A stretch of DNA of 64,000 bases from the NCBI GenBank assembly GCA_018806985.1, contig JADANN010000464.1, forward strand, positions 901,501 to 965,500, read 5' to 3'. This stretch comes from Angiostrongylus vasorum (taxonomy: Eukaryota > Nematoda > Chromadorea > Rhabditida > Metastrongylidae). This document shows positions 12,871 to 25,799 of this stretch, piece by piece. The notes under the pieces are model-generated. The model ran no database searches, was not told the DNA's origin, and worked only from the letters and a program-made list of their open reading frames with translations. The translations under genes and the position numbers were made by a program. The stretch's first letter is position 1; each line of letters starts with the position of its first letter.

Positions 12871-15800
12871 GTATGAAAGATACGAACTGCTCAGCAAATG
12901 ACATTCAGTTATTGTTGTTGTTGTTATTGTTTTTTCCCACTTCAAGCTTGTTATGAACTGAAATTTTGTTGAATAACAAGTTAAACAGGTTTAGGAGGCT
13001 TCATCATCTTCGCTAGAAAAACGTTAGCAACTTTAAAAAAAGAGTGTACACTTTAACGCTTCACGAACAAGTTATGTGTAGTACAGAAGATGTGTATCGA
13101 GGCACAAGGAGAATATTGCTTGCGTGAAATATTGCACATCTTGTTCTGCGCACTTACTTTTTTATTGATTCATCATTATCACTTTTATCCCTCCTTTATC
13201 TGTCTATCTATCTATCTTCTATCTCGATCTATCTATCTGTTCTCACCTATCTATACGCCTTTTTGTTCATTGTTCATTGTGGACGTAAATGGTATGCGAA
13301 ACTATGTTGCAAGAGGAAAAAATTCTGCTAAAAAGGTCCGGTTTCTTCCAGTCCATCTAGTCTTAAACAGATTTATTTGACCTGAACACTCGACTTATCA
13401 AAGCAATACTTAGCTTCCCTTTGGAATTTTTTTTATCAATATTAATTTGAATAGGACATGATTTGTTGTTGAAAACACTTACTAGTCTACGTGTCCCTAC
13501 TATACTTTTCGTCCTTGTCATATTTTTTCGTTACTGCTTATACATCCATTCATGACTCATGTCATTTTTTTCTTCTCACCTATATATGACTCAGAAGCTT
13601 AGAATTTCAGTGAAGCCCAATGCACTTGTCGGTTGTAGCTGAGAATTTCTAATTTTGCTTCATTGTTAGAGGAATTTCGGTGTTAAAGGGAACATATATA
13701 GAAATCCGAAGGGTTAATAGGGATCGTTTGACTTTTTTACATATTTCCAAGATGTTCCATATGAAATCCATTCACTTCTCATATGAATATATTCCTTATC
13801 TATAGGATTTCCGACCATCGTGAACTAGCCCTGGTCAGGTTTAAATCATTCAATGAAGCGTCCGACATCATCAATATCGGTCATTATCTGGGAGATTATC
13901 GTAAAATGTGACATGATTAAACTTACCGAACCATTTTTTCCGCCTTGCTACAAGAAATCTCGCAATTCTCTTCATTTTATCCAATCGTTTTGCTAGCAAA
14001 CTGGTAACTATAGTAAGTATTGGTCCTTATAAAAGTAAATGAATAGGCAATTAATATGGATTTACTCAAAGGAGAAGATTTTCAGAAATATTGAAAGCTT
14101 TAAAAATGAATTTCTGAGGCTTGAGGAAAGTCATCGGCTTTAGATGTAGATGAACAAAACGATGAGGTAAGACGGATTTCCAGACCACCACCATGAAACA
14201 TTTGAATGATTTAAAGCTGAAAGTCCATAAGTAACCACTTATAGGGCTCTTCCTCAAGTCATAAACCATCACAAATTCACTAGAGTAACAGAGCTGTAGC
14301 AAGTCTTATCGACAAAGTTCAACAACAATGCTATAATGTGATGCAGATGTTGCCAATTGAGTGATTTCGTGTTTGCGTCGCCGATTTTCTAGTTAGTTAT
14401 CTGTTCAATGCTACCGTAAATCTGTTATGATGCCAGCATATGAATGAGTTCCGAGAATCTGACCGAGACGCCAAAACCCTCCTGCATCCATCGAATTCGA
14501 CCAGGCGCCTGTCACCCACACCACTCCATCGCACGACGCTCGCATGTCAACCATCTCCACCATCACCTTTGCTTTTGTTGCTGTCCAGTGTTTGATCGGC
14601 TTATCCATCTCTCTATTTGTAACGGCTCAGCTCTTATCACTTTCATCTTGTCACTCTATCATTAGTTTGCCTCCTATGTTTTGCGTTGTAACCGGAATTC
14701 AGTTGTGAATCGCTGCGATACTTTGTGAAATCCAACGGCGACTTCATTACACAATACCTCAGTTTCATAAACGAGCCACAGAATTCCTGGGAAACTCTGA
14801 TTTCTCCAAAGTGCTCCACTAATCAATTACGGTAAGTAAGAGAGTTCTGGATGAAAAAAGCAGAATCTGAAGGCATTTCTGTGCAGATGCGGAATCGCCC
14901 ACGAATAGCCCTGTTGAGTAACGATTATTAAAGGAAATTTAACATGGAGCCTTACTTTTTTCTATGTCATTAACAATAAAGAGTCCCACAAATGCACTTT
15001 GTATTGGGTTTTTTTCACACTTCTTTTCGTGCCGGAAAAAAATTTCGTTCTCTTAAAAGCTTTCTTCTGTTGGGCGCTTGAATACGATTATCAATTGTAT
15101 CAACTTCTTATTCCGCCGCTTTTATCGACATCGTCTAGAATTTTTTCTTTTTTCCTAAAATCAAAATTTCACTCTGGTCCAATCTATCAAACGCCATTTT
15201 AGAACTTATGATGAGTTTCGATTATTGGCAACAAGAGGAAGAAGAAGAGGAGGAATATGAAGAAGCTCAGCCAAGCTACACTATTCGTGATGTTCCGTCA
15301 ACGAAAATCTACAAAATTCAAAGGTTACTCAGTGATTTCCATTTATTCAATTTTCTTCAACATTCCTTGTTTCATTTACAATCCTCATTTCATTAAAAAT
15401 TCTGTAGATAAATGAAGATGGTATTCTTCCTATGGCATTTACGATTAGACCTATAGCTTCTTAGTGCAACGTTTTAGACTAACGGGCCATCGACAGGTCT
15501 GTTTGGGAGACGTCAACTTCTAGTTATCATAATCCAATAAAATGCAAAACATTTTTCGTCCATGAATGACGAAATTAACGGCTGTAATAGTACACATTGT
15601 TGCAGGATAGCAGCACGTATAGCGCAGTGGTTAGAGGTACTTTGCAATACATATATGGTAATTGGTTCGATGTTTAGCTTCGGGCTAATTAAGCCCTCAT
15701 AGATCCGATCTCGACAAAGTGGTACTGGACTTATCTGGGAGGATGAAAACACTGGCTTGATATCGCTAGGGTCACCCCATGGGATTGCAATCACAAAATT

Positions 15801-18207
15801 CGGATCCAACCACTTCTACGTTGCTGCGAATGGAGTGGAATGCCCGGCACATTTCTAATGAAATGATCAACGCCGGACAGTTTATCCTTTAACCTTTTAT
15901 TGATATGCGTCATAGAAAAGTGGTTTGGTTTATTGGATTTAACTGAGAAGCCAGTGTTTTACCCGTAAAAAATGGTTAACCGTTTTCTGAGGTGATTTTC
16001 GATTAAAATTGCGACAAAATCATTTCTAAGCAAGGGAATCACGACTAATTCTCAGAAGAACGAAAATTATACAGTCAACCCTTTCTTGAGGTTCTTTCTT
16101 TCTATTAAAACATCGATAGAGATTTAAGCGGGAGTGGAAAGTTAAGGCTCTTATCTTGAGATGGAAATGAACTGAATCTTCAACAGTTTTTTTCTTAGAA
16201 AAGGAAGACGTCCTATTCTCCATTCTCTCCGAATTTTTTTATATCTTAACGCCTTTTTATAGTAACTGATGAAGTCAGGCAGTAGGAAAATTGGAACTAG
16301 TTGTTTCTCGTTCCTCCTAAATGTTTTATTTTCGGTATTTGACTTGTTTTATATGTTTTTTTTTGTCTTCGAATATTGGCCATTTCAACGCGAATGGCTT
16401 GGAGTTGGGCAGATATCCAATCCGTTTCAGGAGTTGAATCTCTAACGGTACAGAACAACACTGTTCGATTCCATTCGATTCTACTCGATGCTATTCGTTG
16501 GAATATTTAAGTGTAACAGTACTACCTACTAAAAAGCATAACTGATTTCAGTTTTTTAAGTAGACTAGGTGTGAACACTTAGACTTATATAGAAGGAAAC
16601 GTTTCGATGACTATCGTTAGATTATATCTGCTTGCGACATCGCCATTTCCAGCTTCGCTTTTGCTATCATTTCAAACCATCTAGTTCGGTTGTGACACTT
16701 TTCTTTTAAAAAAACCTAGATTTTTGTAACAGCTGAGAAATAGGTTAAAGTGAAGTGTCCATATTTCGTTCCGATGACGTCATTACGGTGCTGCTGAATG
16801 ATTTTTGCTACTTTTACTGGTAGAATAATTGAATTTAGTTTTATAAACATCACTGCCATTGTTAACGTATTACCTGTGATCCACCTATTTAACTCAAATG
16901 GGCACTAAAGCACAATACAACCACTTTTTATTTAGTGCCTATTCTTTTTGGGTGTAATGTGGGATCAAAACACAATGATGCTGAGGTATTTGCAAAACTC
17001 CGGACCGCATGTGGCTGCATTGAACACGTCATTACCCTTTCCGGAGGCTAACATGTTCACAGCCACACCTTGCCAGTCCTTCGTTTCGCCTTACTCTTAG
17101 CCGTGTTTCTATAATCACTAAAGACTTCGTTCTTCCTAGTCGGCTTGCTAGAATATCCCAATAAATATGCTTCACTAACCAGATAGACATGAAGAATTTT
17201 ACCTACTTTTTAGTTTACTTTGCTCGTTTTTTTGTGCTCTTTTCTTTTAAGCGAGATCAACAGGAGTAGATGGATAGCTCACAAATATTTGTCATTCCGT
17301 TACACAAATACTACATGAACGTAATCACCTATTCAGTTCTCACCACGTCTCATTGAGAGTATATTTTTGCTCCACGTTTGAATCATATATCAACCTAAAA
17401 AATGGGCCATATGGTTGGTTTGACAACAGAGAAATGAGGATAGTTCTTATAGCGTGGTTGATAGAATTGTCCTGAAATACATGCACGGTTTTTAGTTCAT
17501 TGCCAGACCCGTAAGCCTTCCCTTGCCTACGCGGTCGACGAATTGGTAATAGGTTTGTTTGGGAGATTACAAATACTAACTATATTCCCTCGTGTTATTC
17601 TGTAGACCGAGCATTCATTCAATCAGCCTTCAATATTAAGAATCGGGTTGAATGTATGGCGGCGCATCCCCTGTTGGACAGGTGAATGTCAAAGGCCTAA
17701 CTTCTATGTTTGTTCTATTATTCGTTATACAAATTTTTTTAACTCATCGAGCTTTATAGCTTACAAGATGATATGCAAACAATAATCGCCTGCAGTAAAA
17801 ATAGAGGTTTAAGTTAGTTGTCTGAAAAAACAAATATATGAAACATTCAAAGGTTGCTTAGATAAAAGACAACACCTTTTCTCACAGAGGCCAAGAAAGC
17901 TCCTAGCGCGAAACAAACTTTTGCTGAGCTTGCCATCTTTTTTGATTATTTTGCACCGCTTCTTCTATCAAATACGTTTTTTCTTCTCACTCTTGCTTTT
18001 TTATAATCTATCACTGTAAAAGAAGTCATCGTAGACAATGAAGGAACTGTTTTCGAGATGAAATTCATTGATGATCAACAAGTCATGGCGATACACTCCC
18101 CATGTCACATCAGAGCCACCGGCTGCGACCTTGGTCAGTTCGTCATTCCTCTCTATGTCACACAAATTCTCAGCGTCAAAGTTGAATTGGTACTAGTTTA
18201 CCAATGA
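12785..18207 (+). CDS. Multi-exon plus-strand gene, partly resolved; tentatively APC4/EMB-30-like
   Basis: Several exons support a gene ending at TGA 18205-18207 with AATAAA at 18242. Exons that can be defended are 12785-12870, 13806-13900, 14703-14831, possibly 15203-15323, and the terminal exon from about 18035. The first two join in phase. Between 13900 (phase 1) and 14703 (phase 2) a missing exon is needed; 13955-14003 fits by length. At least one more exon is missing between 15323 and 18035. The fragment order (..DIINIGHYLGDY.., ..RYFVKSNGDFITQYL.. with NSWETL, ..FEMKFIDDQQVMAIHSP..) resembles the second half of APC4, a scaffold subunit of the anaphase-promoting complex. That match is from memory and tentative. 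The 5' part, including any WD repeats, was not found. Confidence 0.5.
13199..13254. repeat. TATC microsatellite, imperfect
   Basis: Repeated TCTATCTATCTATC units interrupted by TTCTATCTCG. Confidence 0.9.
13806..13900 (+). CDS. Exon of the candidate APC4-like gene
   Basis: The acceptor ATCTATAG ends at 13805 and the donor GTAAAA starts at 13901. It encodes ISDHRELALVRFKSFNEASD then IINIGHYLGDY, entering in phase 2 and leaving in phase 1. The DI..IGHYL pattern is what suggested the APC4 comparison. Confidence 0.5.
14703..14831 (+). CDS. Exon of the candidate APC4-like gene
   Basis: The acceptor GGAATTCAG ends at 14702 and a strong donor GTAAGT starts at 14832. It encodes CESLRYFVKSNGDFITQYLS then FINEPQNSWETLISPKCS. 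This is the best-looking exon of the set: open frame, both splice signals and protein-like composition. Confidence 0.6.
15203..15323 (+). CDS. Candidate exon with a Glu-rich run; owner uncertain
   Basis: The acceptor CCATTTTAG ends at 15202 and the donor-like GTTACT starts at 15324. From ATG 15208 it reads MMSFDYWQQ, seven Glu, then YEEAQPSYTIRDVPSTKIYK. It ends in phase 2. It could be an acidic segment of the gene ending at 18207. It could also be a distant 5' exon of the receptor, since receptor exon 1 can be entered in phase 2 (AG plus A, then ATGCCA). Its relation to the exon at 14703 needs an extra exon. Confidence 0.4.
15607..15895 (+). mobile_element. SINE-like family A copy, diverged
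   Basis: The head TATAGCGCAGTGGTTAGAGG, the middle TCTGGGAGGATGAAAACACT and the tail GATCAACGCCGGACAGTTTA match family A with many changes. Confidence 0.75.
16965..17110 (-). mobile_element. SINE-like family D copy
   Basis: Family D units are about 170 bp. In the family's plus orientation they have a tRNA-like head (GGTGGTGAGCGCGCTACTCC, B box-like GTTCGNTCCCC) and the tail TTTGCAAATATCTCAGCATCATTGTGG. Minus-strand copy here. Confidence 0.65.
17445..17695 (+). mobile_element. SINE-like family A copy, old
   Basis: A strongly diverged head (TATAGCGTGGTTGATAG) and a recognisable tail GAATGTATGGCGGCGCATCC. Confidence 0.6.
18035..18207 (+). CDS. Terminal exon of the candidate APC4-like gene
   Basis: The acceptor is probably ATCGTAG ending at 18034 (AG sites at 18022 and 18025 keep the same frame). 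It encodes NEGTVFEMKFIDDQQVMAIH then SPCHIRATGCDLGQFVIPLY and stops with TGA at 18205. The frame is open from 18007. The dense, protein-like composition and the polyadenylation signal 35 nt downstream argue for a real 3' exon. Confidence 0.6.
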
Positions 18208-18241
18208 AAAAGACCTTTGTAATGTTTGACAAGGTCATCTA

Positions 18242-18247
18242 AATAAA
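18242..18247 (+). terminator. Polyadenylation signal after the 18207 stop
   Basis: An AATAAA hexamer 35 nt after the stop, which is the spacing expected for short nematode 3' UTRs. Confidence 0.6.
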
Positions 18248-18487
18248 GAATGTTTCATCACAGAAGCTTAACGATTATAATCGATGTCGATCTCTTCTTA
18301 CCAAAAGGAACGAAAGCAGAAATATTGCGATCGCTTTCTTCGATATTTCATAGCTGTAATAGTCAAAGTGAAAGCGGATTAAACCGTAAGACACCGATAT
18401 GCACCCTTTAGACCCCTTAGAAGTATGCATTCGACTCCGTTCGCTACATCACAGAAGTGACTCAATACTTGTTGGCCTTATATAGTA

Positions 18488-18640
18488 GCTTGCGGCATGG
18501 CCTTAGCTTCCCGAAGTAGTTTGGTAGCAGTATGTCGACCAAGGAACGACAGAGGCCTTAGAACAGTGCGCAGGATCGAACCAACGACCATACGTGCTTT
18601 GTAGGGCACCTCTAACCATTGCGCTACACGCTCCGTTTTC
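18488..18640 (-). mobile_element. SINE-like family A head
   Basis: The minus strand reads GTGTAGCGCAATGGTTAGAG with a B box GGTTCGATCC, the most tRNA-like head in the window. There is no acceptor arm or complete cloverleaf, so it is not called a tRNA gene. It lies just downstream of the gene ending at 18207. Confidence 0.7.
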
Positions 18641-19312
18641 ACTATGTATGATCCTATTTCCTTCACAAATTGGCTTTATAGCGATGAGCTGATATTGATT
18701 TTTATTTTTCAGTATCAACTGTACTCAAACCAAACAACTCATGAATGAATTATGATGGCAGTACAACTAGAAAAACTAGTCACATAACTATTATGATCGA
18801 ATTCGTAACAATTGGAATCCCATAGAACTCAGTCCTGTCCTAACATAGCTTTGCTATGTATCGATGCAGTTTTCAATCATTGGGTTGCCTCCTTTCAGTA
18901 CTGATGGATTCATTTAAAAAACACTTTAAGAGAGAAAAGAAGCAAGAGCATTTCCAGGGTCTGAAACTCTGCTGGTATACGAAGCTTTCGAATATAATCG
19001 ATGATATATTGGTATATTAGGAATCATGTCATATTACATTAGATATATTAGATTTATTAGCATGCTAGACACACTAGTTCACTATTTTTTTATTCTGCAG
19101 TTGCTTTTTTGTTACAGAGATCTCTTTAGAGATCTGCAAAACTTGATACAATCTACAGTTTGAAGGCTAAGCGTTCAAATAATCCAGCGTGAAAATCCAG
19201 TATGAATATTTGCTTGGATTCCGTTCATGTGACTACTACTCTTGTAATTATTCATACCATTTATTACTGCCACTTTTTTAAAATTTTATTTACTCATCTA
19301 TATGACCTTACT

Positions 19313-19348
19313 GGGGGGCGCATGTGGCGCAGTGGTCGGAGGCTATTA
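19313..19348 (+). mobile_element. 36-bp stump of a family A SINE
   Basis: Matches only the first part of the head (GCATGTGGCGCAGTGGTCGG) and then changes abruptly to unrelated sequence. Confidence 0.65.
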
Positions 19349-19837
19349 AAAGCTCGAGAAACCATCTGAATTAACAGAATGACGACATGAAGGCGAAAAA
19401 AATCAACCTGCGTGGGGAAAATGTAATTTAGCATCTCTAGAAATCCTTTCATTTATCTCCTTAAGTGGAATATTCTAGGTGGACTTGTTCCTTCATTGCC
19501 AAATGTAAATAGGTTATGCACGAGTGCAAACTATTAGATTTTGCCAATAACACTTTCGTATCTGGTTTTTATTCTCATTACACTGTAATGTTTACCGTTA
19601 ATATTTTCTACATCTACTGTTTAGCATTTAACAAAACTCTTACGTTTTTGTGAAGGTAAGTGGCATAAACTAAACAAACCACTGATGTAAAATACCGTAT
19701 GGTGCCGATCAATAATAATTTTTCAGGTGGGACACGTTTTCATGGTGTTTTGCCGCATGACGAATACGTTTTTTTTCTTCAAATTTTTCACTGAGCTATC
19801 TTTACTTTAGTTTGATAGTTTGATGACCTGTTCTCAC

Positions 19838-20150
19838 TGGTTGTGCGAGCCCCAGCATAATTTCAATTTTTTTTTGAGTTTTGCTGGTTTAGCCATTGTG
19901 GTTCACTGGAAATCCAGAGCTCAGCCTGGGTCAGTGGGAGATTTACCACCATGTGACTAGTTTGCTACCAGGACGGTGACAGATCCTGGTATTGGTTTAC
20001 TACTTGCTGGGCTTCCTGATGGAAACGCCGGGCTCCTTCTCAGCTTGGGAGACCCTGTCAGGATGATGAATTCCATCGCTCTAAATCGCGGCCTGACACC
20101 GAGGAGCACCTCCTAGCCACAATGAGGCGATAAACCGTTGGAAGGATTGG
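19838..20150 (-). mobile_element. SINE-like family C copy
   Basis: Minus-strand copy, from the GGGGCTCGCACAACC end to the GATAAACCGTTGGAAGGA end. Confidence 0.75.
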
Positions 20151-20159
20151 GTTATCTAA

Positions 20160-23100
20160 TTTGTTAAAATTACAACGTATTAGTGAAAATATTCGTTTTA
20201 CAGACTTCCGCTAAGCCTGAAGTACAGATAAGCCGTAAGTGACTCACCAAATTTTTTAAGAACTCTCATCAGTTTAACACATCGTTATCGTTATCGCTCT
20301 TCATTTTTCTGAACATTTCCCTTCTTTTGATTTATTAGATAAGTGATCACCTTTAAATTCCATCCGTTATCTATATGGAATTTTTTTCGCGAAATTTATT
20401 GTATTTGTAGGATCGCATTCCTGACTGCAAGCAATTTTCGATGAGGAAGTAGGTAATGAAGAAGTTTAACTTTGTTGGTGAATTAATTTGACTTACTGGT
20501 GGCACGAGTTTGACGAATTTGTTTAAAAGTAGGAGAATAACCGAAAAGGACTAAGTGCACCTAAGTATTAAAAATTTTGGCGGTAACATAAAAATTTTCT
20601 GTGTAATATTTTTAGCTTGGGAATTGTCTGTTTTATTTCTCTGTCTAGGGAGATGTTATCATTTTATCAAATGATCTGAAGCGTTAGAAGCTCTTATTGG
20701 ACATTGGTTTATACTTCTTATAGTTTTGGAGGTAAGAAAATTCAAAGAAAAAAAGAGTAGAAAAACAGAAGAAGCCGTGAACAACGGAGGAGCTGTGTCA
20801 ACTCTAATGAAACCAATGAAAAATAAAAAGTGGTTGACAATTTGGTTCTGGAGTTGAACAATAAGATCTTTTTTGCAGATGACGATGCATTAAAATTAAA
20901 TTTAGCTCGACAAACGCAAGTTTGGGTAACACTATTTATCACGTCTTTTCAAAAAAAGAAATTTGTCCACCAGGCGCTAAATCGTGTTGTGATGTTGGAG
21001 GATTTAATTGTGATGTAAACGATGCAACAACTACAAAACGAAGCTAAGGCAACTTTATTTATCTTTGAGTACTCTTTATCCAGCCGTTTATTATTACTAT
21101 TATTGTTATTATTACCGTTATCATTATCCGTTTGATAGTGAAACGCAGTGGTTAGACAAGCCGCGCAATGGAGCCCTTTGTCATTGGTTCAAACCTGCTT
21201 TAGCCCAATCATGCGTTCCATTCTTCCAGTGCCGTCATATTGGGAGCAGAATTGTTAGGGAAAGAGCTCGTTCCGGTCCACCAAGGCTGGTGAGTGCCTT
21301 CAGAGAAGAGCTGGAGATACCCTAGCACAGTTATGCTTGGATTTCGGGGAATCTTCTCTACCCGCATTCAGCGTCATTCATGGAGTAGCTCCAAAAATGC
21401 TGAAGTAGCAGCCTAACTGACACTCATATAGATAGTAACCGAATGATAGAAATATTGTGAGCCATACACTGTATAAATTTGCGTCACACCAACAAAAAAA
21501 AAACAGGTGTATAGTAACCGAACACAGTAGCCCTTTCATCGTTGATTTAAAGCTCAACTGATCGATGTTATTACGACTAGTAAACCAGTTTGCCCTTTCT
21601 CTTCCTTTATTTCGTCGTTATCAGTTTATTTATATAAAATCAATTCACCATTCTCATTGATTTATTAAGTTGACTACAAAAACTAGCAAATAATACCTAA
21701 ATTTTTGAAATGGTCGCATTCATCGCTATGATCGAGTTGATCAGTGATCGAAAAAAGCTTGGTGAGATGTGATAATGGCAGACGGATTAGGTTCTTATCG
21801 TGAGACGGTTCAGCGCTCATTCAGTCTCTTTTCTCGACAGAACAAGTGTTCTCATATTTCAAGAAGTTATATTTCGTCAAGTTTGATTCAAATACTATTC
21901 AAATACCATTGTATTTTTTTAAAATGAGACTTTTCTTTCTTCTTTTTATCTCTCCTTCGTCATTCCCAATTAATCATCACTTGTCATCAGTCTTATCGAT
22001 GACTATCGATTATCATTTATTTGTCATTTTGGGAAAGAAAAGAAATTCAGGCAAGTAAAAAAGCAAGAGGGTAAAACTGAGTTTCAGTGTGATATTTGTT
22101 ATTTCATTTAACCCAGAGACGGTTTGCGCGTGTGAATGTGAGCGAACGGGAACATTATCACTCTGTTATCGATCTAATCACACTACCTATCAACATTCAA
22201 CAATTACATTTAAGTATTGTGTTTTTTACCCCTGAAGGATCTCCTTCAATACTTTTTTTGGCGATAACATTTTAGCCCTACGACATTCTACATTGAGGAT
22301 CGTTGTGTTGTGTTGCCACTTAAAATGAAATCAAAGTTCTCAACTGAATTTCAGGAATCGCTTAGTTTTTAAGGAGTTTCTCTGCTCATAAGAATTGAAT
22401 CGTTACCGTTTATTTGATGGGTTTGGGATTTTTCCCGCTCTAGAACAAAGGGTTGTAATTTTTCTCTTCATCTTCATTTGCCATCTGAGCAACTAATCAA
22501 TACCCACGTTTTACGTTTGGAAAAGCTGAAATAACCACATTCCGAGGTCCAAATAGTCCGCTTCTTTCTGGATTATATGGGTTTTTGACTTTTTTCATTG
22601 AATAAATTGCCTAGTGTGATTGCCGAGAACTTCACCGCCTAGAGAGCTCCCTGCCTATATAAAAAAGGTTTTACCAGCTTTTCGCCAAAAAAATACCATG
22701 AATTGGGCGCTGAGTCTCCTCACAACCACTATTAAGGAAGCTATTTACCATTTCCCGATGCATAAACCGAAAAATGCTTTTTATTCAGTAAAGCACACCC
22801 ATTTTTTCCTAGCTGTATATGACAGTCATCTTTGCAACGACGAAGATAAATTCCTTAAGTCAACGACAACATTCCTTTTATGTTTTAACGCCGTTCAGAT
22901 TTTCTGACCATCACATCATTTGTAATTTCATTTAAAATTCACCTGTTGTGATAATTTGCGATGCCAGATTTTGTATCGTACTTCGTGCAACAGTGATGAC
23001 AGGGTGTGATTTTTATTTCTCCAAATAACTTCTTATCTTCTAAATCTTAATAAAGTAATAAATAAATCACCTACATCAGCTATAATGCTATTAGAACTGG

Positions 23101-24500
23101 TTGGGAGAAAGGCAAAGCAAAGACTTCGGTGGTGCAGTGAGTAACACGTGAGCTCCCGCAAAGGGCAATCATGTGTTCGAATTTGGACTGGGGTCCAGGT
23201 TTTGCAAATCTCTCGGCATCATTGTGGTTGTATTTTAAGTAATACGCTGCTATGAAAAAAAGTGGACGGTCAGTAAGCTGTTAGATATTGTAATGCTGTC
23301 ATTTATCATCGACTAACCCAGAACTGTACCAGTAAGCTTCGTAATCCTCTATCGCACCACATAACCGTTCGTTCAGTAGGCTGATCCAACAGTGAAAAAG
23401 AACACGAAGAGCATCACCTAGTTCAGCCTTCGCACTTTTTTGCTCTTAAATGGCCTACCGGATGGAATTGCCGAACTGCTTGGATTAGGTGACTTTGTTA
23501 GGGTGATGGAATTATTGCTAGAGAAACCACCCATGGCCATCACGACATCGTAGTAAACTATTCATTGGAATTTATTCAAAAAATACGCAATAAAAGATAG
23601 TATAATAATACGAATCGATAATTTTCGAACCGACCATCATTTAAGCTCGGTAATAAAATAGTCCACTTGGGTTACAAACAACTTATAAAGCATTTTATGG
23701 TTATTAGTTAAATTTAATTAAATGGTTTACTTATTGATAGTTGTTTTTTCCTCAGAATTTCCTCATTGATTTTCAATTATAGTGTTCCATTTCGTATAAA
23801 ACTTTCTTTTAAGTCGATTGTTGTGAATAACAAATAACTAGATATAAATTTCCTAAACTCACTTCATGAGGCCAAAATTTCGCTGATGTGATCGCAAAAA
23901 TCAATACGCATGTGAATCACTGGCCTCAAAAGGCGACAACATTGTAGGCTGTGAGTACTTTGTAATCGTATCGAACTCACTCATAAAATAATCCGGATCA
24001 ATTCGCAAACTAAATGGGAAATCTGATGAGAATTTTTTTCTATTGGTTGCCATTCTGTTATCGTTTTGTACTATCTTGTCATTCTTTCGCTGGAATAAAG
24101 AGAAGTGATTGTTGTACGGATCAACGACAAAATGTCATGCTAGAGTTTGTCATATCGAGCAAACTTAGATTAGTGGGGGCGTCCGATAAAATGTTACAGT
24201 TACTCTGAATGTTTGTATATGACGGCGACATGTGTACTGTGTACTTGTTCCATTTAATCGCTTCCCATAAGCTTGAACAGACCAATGTTCATATCTGTCC
24301 TCTGGCAGCATTGAATAGAAACGAAATCTCTTGAGGGAAGCGATGAAAGAAAGACGTCTTTAATTTTTTATCAGACAAATCTGCACCTAACCACAGCCTT
24401 CTCCTGACGAGCAAATCCACCATGGTTGCGTTTATCGCACATCCTTGGCAGTTGAAGTCAAAGGTCCAATTCTAAATCTTCAACATTAAGCTTTATTTTC
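20160..24500. other. Repeat-poor anonymous intergenic DNA
   Basis: Contains a possible tRNA-like SINE head near 21130-21190 (AACGCAGTGGTTAGACAAGC, TTGGTTCAAACC) and one family D unit. No exon could be supported. Confidence 0.4.
23118..23275 (+). mobile_element. SINE-like family D copy
   Basis: Head GGTGGTGCAGTGAGTAACAC, B box-like TGTTCGAATTTG, tail TTGCAAATCTCTCGGCATCA. Confidence 0.65.
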
Positions 24501-24517
24501 GTTTTCTTTTTCTTGAC

Positions 24518-24888
24518 TGCCTCCCAACGGTTCACCTCCTCATAGTGGCTGGAATATGTTCCTGAGTGTTGGCCTGCGTTGTGCAGCGGAGGAATTCATT
24601 TACCCAGTAGGGTCTCCTAAGGTAAGAAGGAACCCGGCGTTTTCATAGAGAAGCCCAGATAAGAGTAAACCAATACCGAGATCCACCACCATCCCGGCAT
24701 CAAACTAGTCGCATGGTGGTAAATATCCTTCCGATTCATAAGCGCGGCAACTGCCCATGGTGGTGACGACCTGTGGTAGACTTTGCCTAGGTAGACCTCG
24801 GGACTCCAGGGAACCACAGTATCTAAATATGCTGAGGCCTGCACAACCGGTGAAGATGGGTCATCCAAGTGTCTAGGTAAGTAAGTTT
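24518..24888 (+). mobile_element. SINE-like family C copy
   Basis: Starts GCCTCCCAACGGTTCACC and ends CCTGCACAACCGGTGAAG. An 83-codon minus-strand ORF is repeat-derived. Confidence 0.75.
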
Positions 24889-24954
24889 TATTGATTGCAG
24901 AATGTAAAAGTGGAGGGATTGATTATTGTTTGCTACTAAGCTTGTTGGGGTGTT

Positions 24955-25140
24955 TATATAGTGCGGTGGTTAAAGGTGCTCCACAATGTGCACGTGGTCA
25001 TTATTTCAGGCTCGCGTATCTAACTGGCTAACGAAAGCTCTCAGATGTCTGATAGGCCAGAAAACACTAGCTTAATGGGTCAATAGACCGTTGGAAGTAA
25101 CTCGATTGGCCAAATACGCATTCATGTGCCTCTACGATGC
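24955..25140 (+). mobile_element. SINE-like family A copy, truncated
   Basis: The head TATAGTGCGGTGGTTAAAGG is followed by a shortened body. Confidence 0.55.
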
Positions 25141-25397
25141 CATTAATGACGTCCAGTTTATGGCCAGTAGCTATTGGTTGACCCATGCCAAAAGCTTTAT
25201 CTACTTTACTTTTTTTATGATGCTCGTCGAAGTAAACGAATTTTTCGAATAGATTCATAGGGACACAGTTATGCTCTAAATTTTTTGCTATTTCTTCATA
25301 CCACTTCATCCCACATGTAGTGGAATGAGCTTATTTCATATAGAGAAACATGAAGAATATGTGGGTTAGCCTATTTCGTCGTAGTAATTTCTTTAAA

Positions 25398-25775
25398 GGG
25401 GGCAGATAGCACAGTGGCAGTGGTGATCGTCATCACGAGCATGGTGCTAGTTCGATTCCGCTCCGGGCCAACCCTAACCCTCTCATCCCATCCGAGGTTG
25501 GAAAGTTGGTACCGGTCTTGTTTGGAAAAAAAATCACTCTCTGCAATCTAATTGGGAATGCTCCAGCCCGGTTATCTCTGGTCTCCAGGGAGAATTGCTC
25601 GACCAGCATTCTACAACATTCAAGAAGAAATGGTAATCCTCAAGCATCAACCGAAGCCACACGTAAAAGTTGCAAGATGTTCATGGACAATGGATGCGAG
25701 GAAACGAATCGAATGAGAGAAGTGGTGGGATACGCACAGTAGACGTGAAGACTGGTCACATAAAATAAATTAAAT
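25398..25775 (+). mobile_element. SINE-like family B copy, full length
   Basis: Best-preserved family B unit together with 32702. It starts GGGGGCAGATAGCACAGTGG, contains GCTAGTTCGATTCCGCTCC, and ends in an ATAAAATAAATTAAATAAAA tail. Confidence 0.88.
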
Positions 25776-25799
25776 AAAAAGTGAAATATTTTTTTATAA

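Noticed and set aside
16372..16453. Protein-like stretch FEYWPFQREWLGVGQ
   Set aside because: No acceptor before it and a stop soon after; it could not be joined to the 14703 or 18035 exons.
18488..18640. tRNA gene on the minus strand
   Set aside because: A and B box-like sequences are present, but no acceptor stem or anticodon arm can be folded; it is a SINE head.
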